DNA of 64,000 bases, taken from the NCBI GenBank assembly GCA_004293675.1, contig READ01000023.1, positions 1 through 64,000 of the forward strand, in the 5' to 3' direction. The DNA is from Betaproteobacteria bacterium. Its GTDB lineage: Bacteria > Pseudomonadota > Gammaproteobacteria > Burkholderiales > Casimicrobiaceae. A model generated the notes under the pieces. It was not told where the DNA came from and searched no databases. It saw only the letters and a list, made by a program, of their open reading frames with translations. The position numbers were made by a program, and so were the translations under genes. Of the stretch, positions 17,323-26,247 are shown in pieces (position 1 is the first letter of the stretch; each line of letters begins with the position of its first letter).

Positions 17323-18216
17323 TCCCGAAACGCGGCATGAGCAAAGCCTTGCAGCTCGCTAGCTTCGCTCCCATCTCGCTACGGCAGATTCATCGTTGAT
17401 TTGTTCATCTACGCGTAGCGTCCGTTGGGCACGAAATGCAGCGTCGTGTTGGCACCGCGCCTGTTTGGCAAAGCCCATTGCGCGTGCAAGCGTGGTCCGA
17501 CGAACATGTCCGCTTCGCCACCCTAAATATCCACCGGCGCGGTAACCCGCGCCAGCGACGCGACCAATGGAACTCAACAACTTGCACCGCACGGGATCAG
17601 CGCCGCGTGGTTCAGTGCGCCAGATGAAGCGTGCGTGCGCGGCGGACGCGTTTCGGAGGCAGTTGGAAAAAGCGGCATGCTTGCGCTGCCCCCGAATGCA
17701 GTCGCAGGTCGAACCACGCGGCTAAGCTGCCATCGGCAGCGCAGTAATGCGGCACCTCGCGCGCTTCCCGTTCTCGGAATCATCCTGTGCGCATACCTGG
17801 CTCTATCAACGCCGATGCACTGTGGCTTGATCATGATCGTGTTGACCAGGCTTTGCTGCTGCGCTGCATCGATCGACTTGCGGATCGATGGCGGCACTCC
17901 GGTGCTGCTCAAACAATCAAATGAATCGTACGGCGCTTGATTCGCCCTCTCGACTTCGCAGCGCCGTGACGTCACAGCTTATGACCAATTAAACATATGC
18001 CATGAAAATACTTTACTACAGCGTATTTTCTTTACGATTCGAGAGCTGCATTTTATTTATTGAAGGTCATATTTCAATTGGCATTGTAAACAATAGCCAA
18101 TCGAATTTTCCACCCACGTTTGTTCGCGGATTCAGAGACTTCGCGCACGAAGGGGCTTAACTTAGAGCATCACCACTAGCCTTTTCAATTGCATTGAACC
18201 GCTCCGATGTAGAAAA
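17323..18216. other. Region of about 900 bp without a supported gene
   Basis: Overlapping frames of 60–130 codons exist on both strands between 17,360 and 17,975, but none has a ribosome-binding site or a recognisable domain. Part of it may be decayed sequence from the propeller gene. From about 17,980 the DNA becomes AT-rich, as expected for a promoter region ahead of the TetR-type regulator, and a degenerate dispersed palindrome lies at about 18,065–18,086. Confidence 0.45.
18065..18086. repeat. Dispersed small palindrome, degenerate copy
   Basis: GGTCATATTTCAATTGGCAT resembles the copy at 39,338 (CGCCTTATTTCATATGGCAT). Confidence 0.3.
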
Positions 18217-18232
18217 TCAAACAATCGTTTGA
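18217..18232. promoter_or_regulatory. PsrA-type operator upstream of its regulator gene
   Basis: TCAAAC-AATC-GTTTGA is a perfect 6-bp dyad with a 4-bp spacer. It matches the known PsrA recognition pattern (G/C)AAAC-N2–4-GTTT(G/C). It lies 27 bp before the ATG of a PsrA-like TetR regulator followed by beta-oxidation genes. Autoregulation relieved by long-chain acyl ligands is inferred. Confidence 0.6.
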
Positions 18233-18258
18233 ATCAATCGCTTGAAGCGTTCGCTGCC

Positions 18259-19032
18259 ATGTCATCTCCCCCTGTTTTCGCGCTCGATTTGGAATCGTTG
18301 ATCCGTGCCAAGAGCATCGCAACGGCCGTCAGTGCGTCCGACTCGCGCCCCAAAATTTCAACCAAAGATCGCATCTTGAATGCCACGGAGGCGCTGTTCA
18401 TCACTCGTGGCTTCGATGGAACGAGTTTGCGCGCGATCACCACCGATGCTGCGGTGAATCTGGCGGCGGTGAACTATCACTTTGGCTCGAAAGAGGAGCT
18501 TTTTGCGCTGGTGCTGACGCGCCGAATTGATGCGCTCAATGAACAGCGGCTGCGTCGGCTCGATGCGCTCGAAGCAAAAGGGCTCGACAGCGTGTACGGG
18601 GTTGAGCAAATCATCGCGACGCTGTTTCTGCCGGCGCTTGCGCTCGCTCGCGATGAAGCGCACGGCGGCGCGGACTTTCTGCGCTTGCTCGGTCGCGCCT
18701 ACGCCGATCCAGCGCCGTTTGTGCGCAGTTTGTTGGCAGAGCGATATGCGGCAACCAACGCACGCTTCAAGGCGGCTTTTGCGCGCAGCTTGCCCGATTT
18801 AGGCGGCGAGGATTTGTCGATGCGGTTGCATTTCATTTTGGATTCGGTGGCGGCATCGCTCGCGGCCGACGATGTGCGCCGACACTTGAGCGGACTCAAG
18901 GTGAGTGCGCGAACCAACGACGAGGATGATTTGCAGTTTTTGGTCTACCTTGCTCCATTTTTAGCGGCAGCGCTTCGCGCAGCGGTGCGACAGCCGCAAC
19001 AGATCGCAGCGCTCAGAGCGCTCACCGCATAA
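18259..19032 (+). CDS. TetR-family regulator, PsrA-like
   Basis: This 257-residue DNA-binding repressor probably controls fatty-acid degradation. Residues about 37–85 form the TetR helix-turn-helix (RILNATEALFITRGFDGTSL, then AAVNLAAVNYHFGSKEELF). NLAAVNYHFGSK and the C-terminal pattern FLRLLGRAY...LHFILDS closely follow Pseudomonas PsrA, which senses fatty acids. The N-terminus is about 30 residues longer than typical. The ATG at 18259 (MSSPPVF) is taken instead of an upstream TTG, which would start inside the operator-like palindrome. The gene leads an apparent operon with thiolase (37-bp gap) and the FadB-type protein. The PsrA assignment rests on motif resemblance and context; a related TetR controlling another fad-like pathway is possible. 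Confidence 0.8.
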   Translation: MSSPPVFALDLESLIRAKSIATAVSASDSRPKISTKDRILNATEALFITRGFDGTSLRAITTDAAVNLAAVNYHFGSKEELFALVLTRRIDALNEQRLRRLDALEAKGLDSVYGVEQIIATLFLPALALARDEAHGGADFLRLLGRAYADPAPFVRSLLAERYAATNARFKAAFARSLPDLGGEDLSMRLHFILDSVAASLAADDVRRHLSGLKVSARTNDEDDLQFLVYLAPFLAAALRAAVRQPQQIAALRALTA

Positions 19033-19068
19033 AGCCAACAACAAGCCAAGATCACGAAAGAGACCCAC

Positions 19069-20367
19069 ATGCCATCTGCCCTGCGCGAACCCATTTATGT
19101 TGTTGACGGCGTACGCACGCCATTTTTAAAAGCCCGCAACGCGCCCGGACCTTTCACGGCGTCTGATTTGGCGGTGGCTGCGGGGCGAGCGCTGCTGTCG
19201 CGTTTGCCGATCGAACCGACGCAATTTGATGAGGTGATTTTGGGTTGCGCCAATCCGTCGGCCGACGAGGTCAACATCGGCCGCTACGTGGCGATGCGCT
19301 TGGGTTGTGGTGACAAAGTCACCGGCTGGACCGTGATGCGCAATTGCGCCAGCGGCATGCAGTCGATTGATTCGGCGATCAACAACATGCTCGCTGGGCG
19401 TTCTGAACTTGTGTTGGCGGGTGGCGTTGATGCGCTCTCGCATGCGCCGCTGCTCTACAACGAAAAAATGGTGCTGTGGTTCTCGGCGCTTGCAAGCGCG
19501 AAATCAATGGGGCAACGTGTAGGCGTTTTCGCGAAGCTTTCGCCATCGGCCATGCTCTCGCCCATCATCGCGCTGATGCGCGGTTTGACCGATCCGAAGG
19601 TTGGGCTATTGATGGGCCAGACGGCTGAAAACCTCGCGCATCGATTTGGCATTTCTCGTGCGGAAATGGATGCGTTTGCGGCGGAAAGTCACAAGCGAGT
19701 CTTGGCTGGCCAAGCTGCAGGACACTACGCCAACGAAATCGCGCCGCTGATTGATCGCAAAGGCAATGTGTACGCCAACGACGACGGTGTACGTGAAGAT
19801 TCCACGCCGGAAAAGCTCGCCAAACTCAAGCCGTTCTTCGACAAAAAATTTGGTAACGTCACCGCGGGAAACAGCTCGCAAATCACCGACGGCGGAGTGT
19901 TTGTTGCGCTTGCAACCAAAGCGGCGGTGGAGAAATACAAGCTTCCCGTGCTTGGAAAAATTGTTGATACGCAGTGGGCGGGTTGTGATGCGGCGCAAAT
20001 GGGTCTGGGGCCGGTTTACGCATCAACGCCGATCTTGAAGCGCAACCAGTTGACGCTGGGCGATCTCGACGCCATTGAAATCAATGAAGCGTTTGCGGCA
20101 CAAGTGCTCGCTTGCAAACGCGCTTGGGAAGACCAAACGTTTTGCAGGAACGAGTTGGGGCTCGACGCGGCGATGGGATCGATTGATCTATCAAAGCTCA
20201 ACGTCGATGGTGGCGCGGTCGCGCTCGGGCATCCAGTCGGTGCCTCCGGCGCGCGCATCGTTTTGCATGCGCTCAACACACTGAAGCGCACCGGCGGAAA
20301 ACGTGCGCTTGCGACCATTTGTATCGGTGGCGGGCAGGGCGGCGCGATGCTGGTTGAAGCAGCGTAG
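19069..20367 (+). CDS. fadI: Acetyl-CoA C-acyltransferase (FadA/FadI-type thiolase)
   Basis: This thiolase cleaves 3-ketoacyl-CoA with CoA to give acetyl-CoA, the last step of beta-oxidation. It has 432 residues, close to the FadI/trifunctional-beta length. The nucleophile Cys93 lies in MRNCASGMQS; NEAFAAQ, GHPVGASGAR (His388) and CIGGGQGG (Cys418) are all present, so the active site is complete. It lies between the PsrA-like regulator and the multifunctional FadB-type gene, 54 bp apart from the latter, in the order thiolase then hydratase/dehydrogenase. The encoded pair should form an alpha2beta2-like beta-oxidation complex in the cytoplasm. FadI rather than FadA is suggested by length and the N-terminal PIYVVDGVRTPFLKA. 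Confidence 0.9.
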   Translation: MPSALREPIYVVDGVRTPFLKARNAPGPFTASDLAVAAGRALLSRLPIEPTQFDEVILGCANPSADEVNIGRYVAMRLGCGDKVTGWTVMRNCASGMQSIDSAINNMLAGRSELVLAGGVDALSHAPLLYNEKMVLWFSALASAKSMGQRVGVFAKLSPSAMLSPIIALMRGLTDPKVGLLMGQTAENLAHRFGISRAEMDAFAAESHKRVLAGQAAGHYANEIAPLIDRKGNVYANDDGVREDSTPEKLAKLKPFFDKKFGNVTAGNSSQITDGGVFVALATKAAVEKYKLPVLGKIVDTQWAGCDAAQMGLGPVYASTPILKRNQLTLGDLDAIEINEAFAAQVLACKRAWEDQTFCRNELGLDAAMGSIDLSKLNVDGGAVALGHPVGASGARIVLHALNTLKRTGGKRALATICIGGGQGGAMLVEAA

Positions 20368-20421
20368 TTAGCGTTGCCCGCCAGTTAGTTGCAATAGAAA
20401 AATTATTCGAATCGTAAGTAC

Positions 20422-22359
20422 ATGAACTACAAACACTTCAAACTCCGCACCGACGAACACCAAATCACCTGGGTTGGCATCGATGTAGCCGACGAATCGG
20501 TCAACACGATGGGCACACCAGTGCTGCATGAGCTCAACACGTTGCTCGACGAATTCGAAAAGCAAGCGCCGAAATCCGTGGTGTTTTATAGCGAGAAAAA
20601 ATCCGGCTTCATCGCAGGCGCTAACGTCAATGAGTTTGTGGAAATCGGCAAAACCAATGACCTGAACGAAGCCGAGGCCTTGGTCAAACGCGGCTACGAT
20701 GTGTACGAGCGATTGGCTAACGTCAAATACCCAACACTCGCACTCATCAACGGCTACGCGCTGGGCGGCGGTTTGGAATTGGCGCTTGCGTGTCGTTACC
20801 GCGTGGCCGTGGACATGCCCGGCACGCGACTGGGCTTGCCCGAGGTCATGCTGGGCATCTTGCCGGGATGGGGTGGTGTGAAGCGCTTACCTCAGCTCAT
20901 GGGCGCGCCCGCAGCGCTGGATTTTTTGCTCTCGGGCAAAACAGCGGATGCTAAAAAAGCAAAGAAACTAGGTATGGTCGATGAGGCCGTGCCGCCGCGC
21001 ATCATGTGGAATGCTGCTATTGGCGTGCTCAAAGCCATGCCGCCGGTGCGCAAACTCTCGTTCGTACAAAACTTGATGACCAACGGATTTTTACGCGGCT
21101 ACGTCGCTTCGCAAGCCCGCAAACAAGTCGCTAAACGAGCAAGGCCCGAGCACTATCCGTCGCCCTACGCGATCATCGATCTCTGGCAAAAATACAACGG
21201 TGATGTGCATCAACCCAAGCCCGAAGAATCGTGCTCGGTGCGCTCACTCATTTCGCACCCCACCGCGATGAATTTGATTCGCGTGTTTGGGTTGCGCGAA
21301 CAGCTCAAAGCGCAGGCCAAGGGCATTGATTTCGCTGCAAAGCATGTTCACGTGATCGGCGCGGGCGTGATGGGTGGCGACATCGCGGCATGGTGCGCGA
21401 TGCGTGGCATCAATGTCACGCTGCAAGACCTGGACGCTTCCCGCATCGCACCTGCGATCAAGCGCGCGGCTGATATGTACAAAAAACGTCTGCGCGATGA
21501 GCGAAAAGTTCGCGACGCCATGGATCGCCTGCAACCCGATCCAACCGGCTCGGGCGCAACCCGAGCCGATGTCATCATCGAAGCGATCGTCGAAAACCTC
21601 TCCGTCAAGCAAAAAGTATTTGCTGAGCTTGAAGCAAAAGCAAAGCCGGACGCCGTGTTGGCCACCAACACGTCAAGCATCCCGCTCGAGCAAATCGCCA
21701 CCGCGCTCAAAGATCCATCGCGTTTAGTCGGCATTCATTTCTTTAATCCGGTTGCGCAAATGATGCTCGTAGAGGTCATCAGCGGCAAACAGACAAGCCT
21801 TGAAATGTCGCGCCGCGCCACAGCCTTTGTCGATCAAATTGACAAGTTGCCTTTGGCCTGCAAGAGCGCGCCGGGCTTTTGGGTGAATCGGATTCTTGCG
21901 CCGTATTTGGGCGAAGCCATGAAGTGCCTAGATGAGGGCATCGCGCCGGAAACCATCGACGAAGCAGCGCTCGCTTTTGGTATGCCCGTGGGGCCCATTG
22001 AGCTGGCCGATGTCGTCGGACTCGACGTGTGTCGCGCCGTCGGCGAAACCGTCGCGCCAGGCGCAACGGAACCACAAAAACTACGCGCAAAACTCGACGC
22101 TAAAACGCTTGGCAAAAAAACCGGACAAGGCTTCTACGTTTGGACGAACGGCAAAGCGCAAAAGGCAAGCGCCGGCGCGGTGCCAGCCGGACTCTCCGAG
22201 CGCTTAATCAATCCGATGCTCAAGGAAGCCAATAAAGCGCTCGCCGAAGGCGTCGTCGAAAACGCGGACTTGGCTGACGCTGGGGCCATTTTTGGCTGCG
22301 GCTTTGCGCCGTTTACGGGCGGGCCGATTCGCTATGGTCAGAACAAAACCACAGCGTAG
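20422..22359 (+). CDS. fadJ: Enoyl-CoA hydratase/3-hydroxyacyl-CoA dehydrogenase, FadB/FadJ type
   Basis: This bifunctional beta-oxidation enzyme hydrates enoyl-CoA and oxidises 3-hydroxyacyl-CoA. The crotonase domain (about 1–200) has GFIAGANVNEF, the oxyanion element NGYALGGGLELALACRYRVA and a catalytic-type Glu141 in GLPEVMLG. The NAD-binding domain begins near residue 309 with VIGAGVMGG. The dehydrogenase has ATNTSS, GIHFFNPVAQM and FWVNRILAPYLGEA, and the C-terminal domain carries KTGQGFYVW. At 645 residues it is shorter than E. coli FadB/FadJ (about 715–730). The shortening appears to lie in the linker and C-terminal region, while all catalytic motifs remain. It is convergent with purC, with only 2 bp between stops. 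No acyl-CoA dehydrogenase gene is in the cluster. Confidence 0.9.
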   Translation: MNYKHFKLRTDEHQITWVGIDVADESVNTMGTPVLHELNTLLDEFEKQAPKSVVFYSEKKSGFIAGANVNEFVEIGKTNDLNEAEALVKRGYDVYERLANVKYPTLALINGYALGGGLELALACRYRVAVDMPGTRLGLPEVMLGILPGWGGVKRLPQLMGAPAALDFLLSGKTADAKKAKKLGMVDEAVPPRIMWNAAIGVLKAMPPVRKLSFVQNLMTNGFLRGYVASQARKQVAKRARPEHYPSPYAIIDLWQKYNGDVHQPKPEESCSVRSLISHPTAMNLIRVFGLREQLKAQAKGIDFAAKHVHVIGAGVMGGDIAAWCAMRGINVTLQDLDASRIAPAIKRAADMYKKRLRDERKVRDAMDRLQPDPTGSGATRADVIIEAIVENLSVKQKVFAELEAKAKPDAVLATNTSSIPLEQIATALKDPSRLVGIHFFNPVAQMMLVEVISGKQTSLEMSRRATAFVDQIDKLPLACKSAPGFWVNRILAPYLGEAMKCLDEGIAPETIDEAALAFGMPVGPIELADVVGLDVCRAVGETVAPGATEPQKLRAKLDAKTLGKKTGQGFYVWTNGKAQKASAGAVPAGLSERLINPMLKEANKALAEGVVENADLADAGAIFGCGFAPFTGGPIRYGQNKTTA

Positions 22360-22361
22360 GT

Positions 22362-23267
22362 TTACTTCGTAAGCCGCTCCAAAGCCTCGCGATATTTGGC
22401 AGCAGTGCCGTCGATCACGCTTTGCGGCAGCGTTGGCGCTGGGGCCGTTTTGCCCCAGGGCTTTCCGTTGATCTGCGCGCCCTCCAACCAGTCACGCAGG
22501 TACTGTTTGTCGTAGCTCGGCGGATTTTTGCCGGCTTTGAACGCGGCTTCATAGCCCTCGATAGGCCAGTAGCGCGAGGAATCGGGCGTTAGCACCTCGT
22601 CCATGAGCGTCAGCGTGCCGTGCTCGTCCAATCCAAATTCGAACTTTGTGTCGGCGATGATGATGCCGCGAGTGAGGGCAAAATCGGCAGCGCTCGTGTA
22701 GAGCGCAACGGCTGCGTCGCGCACCTTGACTGCGAGCGGTTGACCGATGATGTCGACCATGCGCTCGAACGAGATATTTTCGTCGTGCTCGCCCATTTCG
22801 GCCTTGGTGGCGGGCGTGAAAATTGGCGCGGGTAGTTTGCTCGCGTTACTCAGGCCCGGCGGCAGTGCTACGCCACACACCGATTGGCTGACCTGGTACT
22901 CAGCCCAACCCGAGCCCGCAAGGTAGCCACGAACCACCGCTTCAACGGGCAGTGGCTTGAGTCGCTTGACGAGCATGGAGCGACCCGCGACCTGCGCGCG
23001 CTCAGATTCGGCCACCGCGCTTTCCGGGGTGTCGCCGGTCAAGTGATTGGGCACGATGCCGTGGAGTTTTTCAAACCAAAACAGCGCCATTTGCGTGAGC
23101 AGCGCGCCTTTGCCTGGAATAGGCTCGCCCATGATCACATCAAAAGCGCTGATGCGATCGCTCGCTACCATCAACATGCGATCTGCCCCCACCGCGTAGT
23201 TGTCACGGACTTTTCCGCGGGCGAGCAGCGGTAGCGAACTAATCGAAGTGGTGTGCAAAGCGTTCAT
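22362..23267 (-). CDS. purC: Phosphoribosylaminoimidazole-succinocarboxamide synthase
   Basis: SAICAR synthase joins CAIR with aspartate using ATP in de novo purine synthesis. The chosen ATG (MNALHTTS) gives 301 residues, the usual length in Burkholderiales; a longer frame upstream lacks conservation. Characteristic motifs are [67 protein letters not shown] and [13 protein letters not shown]. All substrate-binding segments are present. The gene stands alone, convergent with the beta-oxidation operon. Confidence 0.95.
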   Translation of the reverse strand: MNALHTTSISSLPLLARGKVRDNYAVGADRMLMVASDRISAFDVIMGEPIPGKGALLTQMALFWFEKLHGIVPNHLTGDTPESAVAESERAQVAGRSMLVKRLKPLPVEAVVRGYLAGSGWAEYQVSQSVCGVALPPGLSNASKLPAPIFTPATKAEMGEHDENISFERMVDIIGQPLAVKVRDAAVALYTSAADFALTRGIIIADTKFEFGLDEHGTLTLMDEVLTPDSSRYWPIEGYEAAFKAGKNPPSYDKQYLRDWLEGAQINGKPWGKTAPAPTLPQSVIDGTAAKYREALERLTK

Positions 23268-23387
23268 AGAAGTCGTCGGGAGCTGCGGATTGGGCGCGGT
23301 CGTCGTTGCCGGTCTCACCACAATTATCGCCCGCGCTAAACCGGAGCGCCAAAAGTTGGAGCTACGATCAGCTCGCCTGCGACGAAG

Positions 23388-23639
23388 CTACTTACCGTCT
23401 TTGTTTTGGGGCATAGTTTGGCGCCTCTGGTTCGCCCGCAGCGCTTCCGCCTCGGCTCGTGCTGCGTCGCGCTGAGCATCAGACAAGTCGACGCACTCCT
23501 CTCGGCGCAGAATTTGACTTCCAAGGCGCGATTCAACGGTTGTACAAGGCTTCGACTCGCTGCTAGGCGCTTGCGCGACTGGAGCTTGAGCGCAACCTGC
23601 TAGGGCTAAGCTCGCACACAAAAACAGAATTCGGCTCAT
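23388..23639 (-). CDS. Small lipoprotein
   Basis: The product has 83 residues. A lipoprotein signal (LCASLALAGC) puts the lipidated Cys at residue 16, so it should be exported and acylated. The mature part is short and polar: a Pro/Ser-rich linker, one CTTVESRLGSQILRREECV segment containing two Cys, and a charged, probably helical Ala/Arg/Glu-rich tail. GGAA lies just before the ATG. Function is unknown. It is co-directional with purC, 120 bp away. Confidence 0.65.
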   Translation of the reverse strand: MSRILFLCASLALAGCAQAPVAQAPSSESKPCTTVESRLGSQILRREECVDLSDAQRDAARAEAEALRANQRRQTMPQNKDGK

Positions 23640-23807
23640 GGTGGGTTCCTGTACTAAACGTTGGTGCTCGATGCTGCGCCCGAGCGGGGCTCAAAGAAAT
23701 TGTAAACCCGTCACGCGCAGGCGGTGCAATCTAGCAAGCCGGTCTGCGCTACAAGTTCTATTGCTGAGACTAAGCGCAGTTTCGTGACTAAACGCGCCGA
23801 GCGAGCC

Positions 23808-24461
23808 TCAGCGACCGCTGACTGCCAACCGCATCTCCAAGCGCTTACTCCACCATGAAATCGGGTAACAAAGCGCAAAGTAAAACAGCGCCACCACGGT
23901 GTACACCACAAACGGCTTGAATGTTGCGTTGGTAATCATCTGCGCCGCTTTGGTGAGCTCTACAAAGCCGATGATCGATGCGAGCGCTGTGCCTTTGATG
24001 ACTTGCACCAGAAAACCCACGGTCGGGGCGATGGCGATCTTTCCCGCTTGCGGCAGGATGATCCAGCGGAGTTGTTGCGTGAACGACAAACCAATGCTCT
24101 TAGCAGCATCCCACTGCCCGCGCGGCACGGAATCCACGCAGCCGCGCCAAATTTCAGCCAAAAACGCGCTGGCGTAGAGCGTCAAACACACGGCCGCGGC
24201 GGTCCATGCTGAGGTCGGCAAACCCAGCGCAGCTAAACCGAAATACACCAAAAAGAGCTGCATCAACAGCGGCGTACCTTGAAACACTTGCACGTAGCCA
24301 GCGATGAGTGCTTTGACGGCTCGCCCGCCGCCAATTCGCGCAAACAGCATCAGCAAGCCAACAATACCGCCGCCGATGAATGCAACGATCGATAGCGCAA
24401 CAGTCCACCGCGCAGCTAAGCCGAGATTGCGGACGATATCCCACAGGGTGAACTCAACCAT
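23808..24461 (-). CDS. Polar amino-acid ABC transporter permease
   Basis: This HisM/GlnP-type inner-membrane permease has 217 residues and about five membrane helices (ALSIVAFIGGGIVGLLMLFA, LIAGYVQVFQGTPLLMQLFL). The family signature RGCVDSVPRGQWDAAKSIGLSF, ending in LRWIILPQ, is the EAA loop that contacts the ATPase. It overlaps the upstream permease gene by 8 bp. With that permease and the binding protein it should form an importer for a polar amino acid. The exact substrate cannot be told. Confidence 0.9.
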   Translation of the reverse strand: MVEFTLWDIVRNLGLAARWTVALSIVAFIGGGIVGLLMLFARIGGGRAVKALIAGYVQVFQGTPLLMQLFLVYFGLAALGLPTSAWTAAAVCLTLYASAFLAEIWRGCVDSVPRGQWDAAKSIGLSFTQQLRWIILPQAGKIAIAPTVGFLVQVIKGTALASIIGFVELTKAAQMITNATFKPFVVYTVVALFYFALCYPISWWSKRLEMRLAVSGR

Positions 24462-25131
24462 GGGAGAGTCCTTTGCCGAACAAGAACGTCGGGCCGAACC
24501 ACATCAAGAGTTTTCGCAGCGCGATCGCGAGCGCCAAATACAGGACTGCGGCGATGATAAAGGCCTCAAACGCTCGAAAATTTCGGCTCTGAATCAAGTT
24601 CGCTGCGTACGAAAGCTCTTCGGTTGAAATCTGTCCGCACACCGCAGAGCCGAGCATCACGATGATGATTTGGCTCACCATGGCAGGCCAGACCTTGGCC
24701 AGCGCTGGCGGCAACACCACTAAACGAAACATTTGTAAACGCGACAAGCCAATCGCTTTGGCAGCGTCGGTTTGTCCACGCGGCGTGGCTTCGAGCCCAG
24801 CGCGAACAATTTCCGTGGCGTAGGCGCCCAAATTCACCACCATGGCAATGATGCTGGCCATCTCGGGCGAGAGCTTTACGCCCGCTGCGGGCAAGCCGAA
24901 AAATATGAAGAAAAGTTGAACGATGAACGGCGTATTGCGAATCAATTCAACGTAGCCGCCCGCAAGAAATTTGGCGAGCGAGTTGCCGTTCATTCGCAGC
25001 CACGCGCAACCCACGCCCACCAAACCGCCGAGCACAGCCGAGACGGCCGTTAGCGCGATGGTCCAGGCCACACCTCTCGCAAGCAGCGGCCACTGCGACA
25101 GGACAGCAAAGAAATCGAGTTGAATGTTCAA
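24454..25131 (-). CDS. Polar amino-acid ABC transporter permease
   Basis: This second permease of the HisM/GltJ family has 225 residues, with membrane segments such as LARGVAWTIALTAVSAVLGG and FIVQLFFIFFGLPA. The EAA loop reads RAGLEATPRGQTDAAKAIGL, then FRLVVLPPAL. It follows the binding-protein gene by 90 bp and overlaps the next permease, so the three form one leftward operon. The pair probably works as a heterodimer. Confidence 0.9.
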   Translation of the reverse strand: MNIQLDFFAVLSQWPLLARGVAWTIALTAVSAVLGGLVGVGCAWLRMNGNSLAKFLAGGYVELIRNTPFIVQLFFIFFGLPAAGVKLSPEMASIIAMVVNLGAYATEIVRAGLEATPRGQTDAAKAIGLSRLQMFRLVVLPPALAKVWPAMVSQIIIVMLGSAVCGQISTEELSYAANLIQSRNFRAFEAFIIAAVLYLALAIALRKLLMWFGPTFLFGKGLSHG

Positions 25132-25221
25132 AATTCGGCGCGCCCTAAGCGGCGCTCACAAGCCGATGTGCCCCAACGAGCGCGCCCGTTGCGCGACCAC
25201 GCAAGCGTTGGCGAAGTCACA

Positions 25222-26019
25222 TCAATTCGGCAAATCACCGGCCGGACGACCGAGCCACTTTTGCGCCATCTTGTCCAGATCGCCAGACTTTTTAGCGTCC
25301 GCAATGATTTCGTTGACCTTGAGGCGAAGCTTGTCCTCGCCCTTAGCCACGCCAATGAAATTCGGAGAATCTTTGAGCAGCAGTTTGTATTCAACCGACA
25401 AATTCGGATTTCGGGCCATCATGTTGCCCGCGACCGATGCGCCGGTTGCTAGCAAAACTGTCTGGCCCGATACAAACGCGCTCACCGTTGCGTTGTTGTC
25501 TTCGAAACGCTTTACATCCGCTGTCGCGGGCACCAGTTTGGTGAGCTCACCATCCTCGATCGCGCCGCGTGTCACGGCGATGGATTTGCCTGCCAAATCA
25601 GCGGCAGATTTCACGTTCACGTTTTTGGGGCCAAAGATCGCCTGAAAAAACGGTGAATACGCAGCGGTGAAATCAATGACCTTTTCGCGATCGGGATTCT
25701 TGCCTAAGGTCGAAATGACCAGGTCGGCTTTTTTCGTTTGCAAATACGGAATTCGGTTTGCACTCGTTACCGGAACGAGCTCCGTTTTAACGCCCAGCTT
25801 TGCACCAATGTAGTTCGCCATTTCAACGTCGAGGCCCTGTGGCTTCAAATCGGTGCCAACGAACCCGTAAGGCGGGAAGTCTGTCGGAATCGCGATTTTG
25901 ATTTCCTTGCCCTTCATGATGTCATCAAGGGCGTTTTGCGCCGCTGCGCCGCCAGACATTGCCGCGACCGAGCTAAGTGAGAGCGCGGCGAACAACGCGC
26001 GCAGAAAGGTTTGTTTCAT
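25222..26019 (-). CDS. Amino-acid ABC transporter periplasmic binding protein
   Basis: The product is 265 residues. The ATG at 26019 follows AGGAT and gives a normal signal peptide (FLRALFAALSLSSVAAMSGG, then AAAQN). The mature protein is a family-3 solute-binding fold: IKIAIPTDFPPYGFVG, GLDVEMANYIGAKLGV, then RIPYLQTKKADLVISTLGK and REKVIDFTAAY. It captures a polar amino acid in the periplasm for the two permeases downstream. No ATP-binding subunit follows, so energy must come from an ATPase encoded elsewhere. Confidence 0.9.
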   Translation of the reverse strand: MKQTFLRALFAALSLSSVAAMSGGAAAQNALDDIMKGKEIKIAIPTDFPPYGFVGTDLKPQGLDVEMANYIGAKLGVKTELVPVTSANRIPYLQTKKADLVISTLGKNPDREKVIDFTAAYSPFFQAIFGPKNVNVKSAADLAGKSIAVTRGAIEDGELTKLVPATADVKRFEDNNATVSAFVSGQTVLLATGASVAGNMMARNPNLSVEYKLLLKDSPNFIGVAKGEDKLRLKVNEIIADAKKSGDLDKMAQKWLGRPAGDLPN

Positions 26020-26155
26020 GCGAAATCCTGAATTCGGTGAACTATGAAGAAAGGCAACTAGCGTATCGGGAATCCCTGGGCGCTGCGCCATGCTGTTTCA
26101 AAAGATTGCAACGTCTGTGCCGAAATGAGCAGCGATAATTAACAGCAATGCGGCT

Positions 26156-26184
26156 AAACGCCATATTTGATATGGGATATAGGC
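26156..26184. repeat. Dispersed small palindrome, variant copy
   Basis: CCATATTTGATATGG forms a 6-bp hairpin preceded by CG, related to the family core GCC-ATA...TAT-GGC. Confidence 0.35.
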
Positions 26185-26223
26185 CAATTTGTGCAGTTAT
26201 TGAAAATTTTCAAAAACTACTTT

Positions 26224-26247
26224 AAGCCCTTATTTAACAAGGATTAA
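26224..26247. repeat. Dispersed small palindrome, variant copy
   Basis: AAGCCCTTATTTAACAAGG keeps the GCC-TTATTT half and part of the second arm. It lies 40 bp from the previous copy. Confidence 0.35.

Noticed and set aside
17574-17975. Overlapping open frames of 100–130 codons on both strands
   Set aside because: None has a start signal, a signal peptide or a recognisable domain, and they exclude each other.
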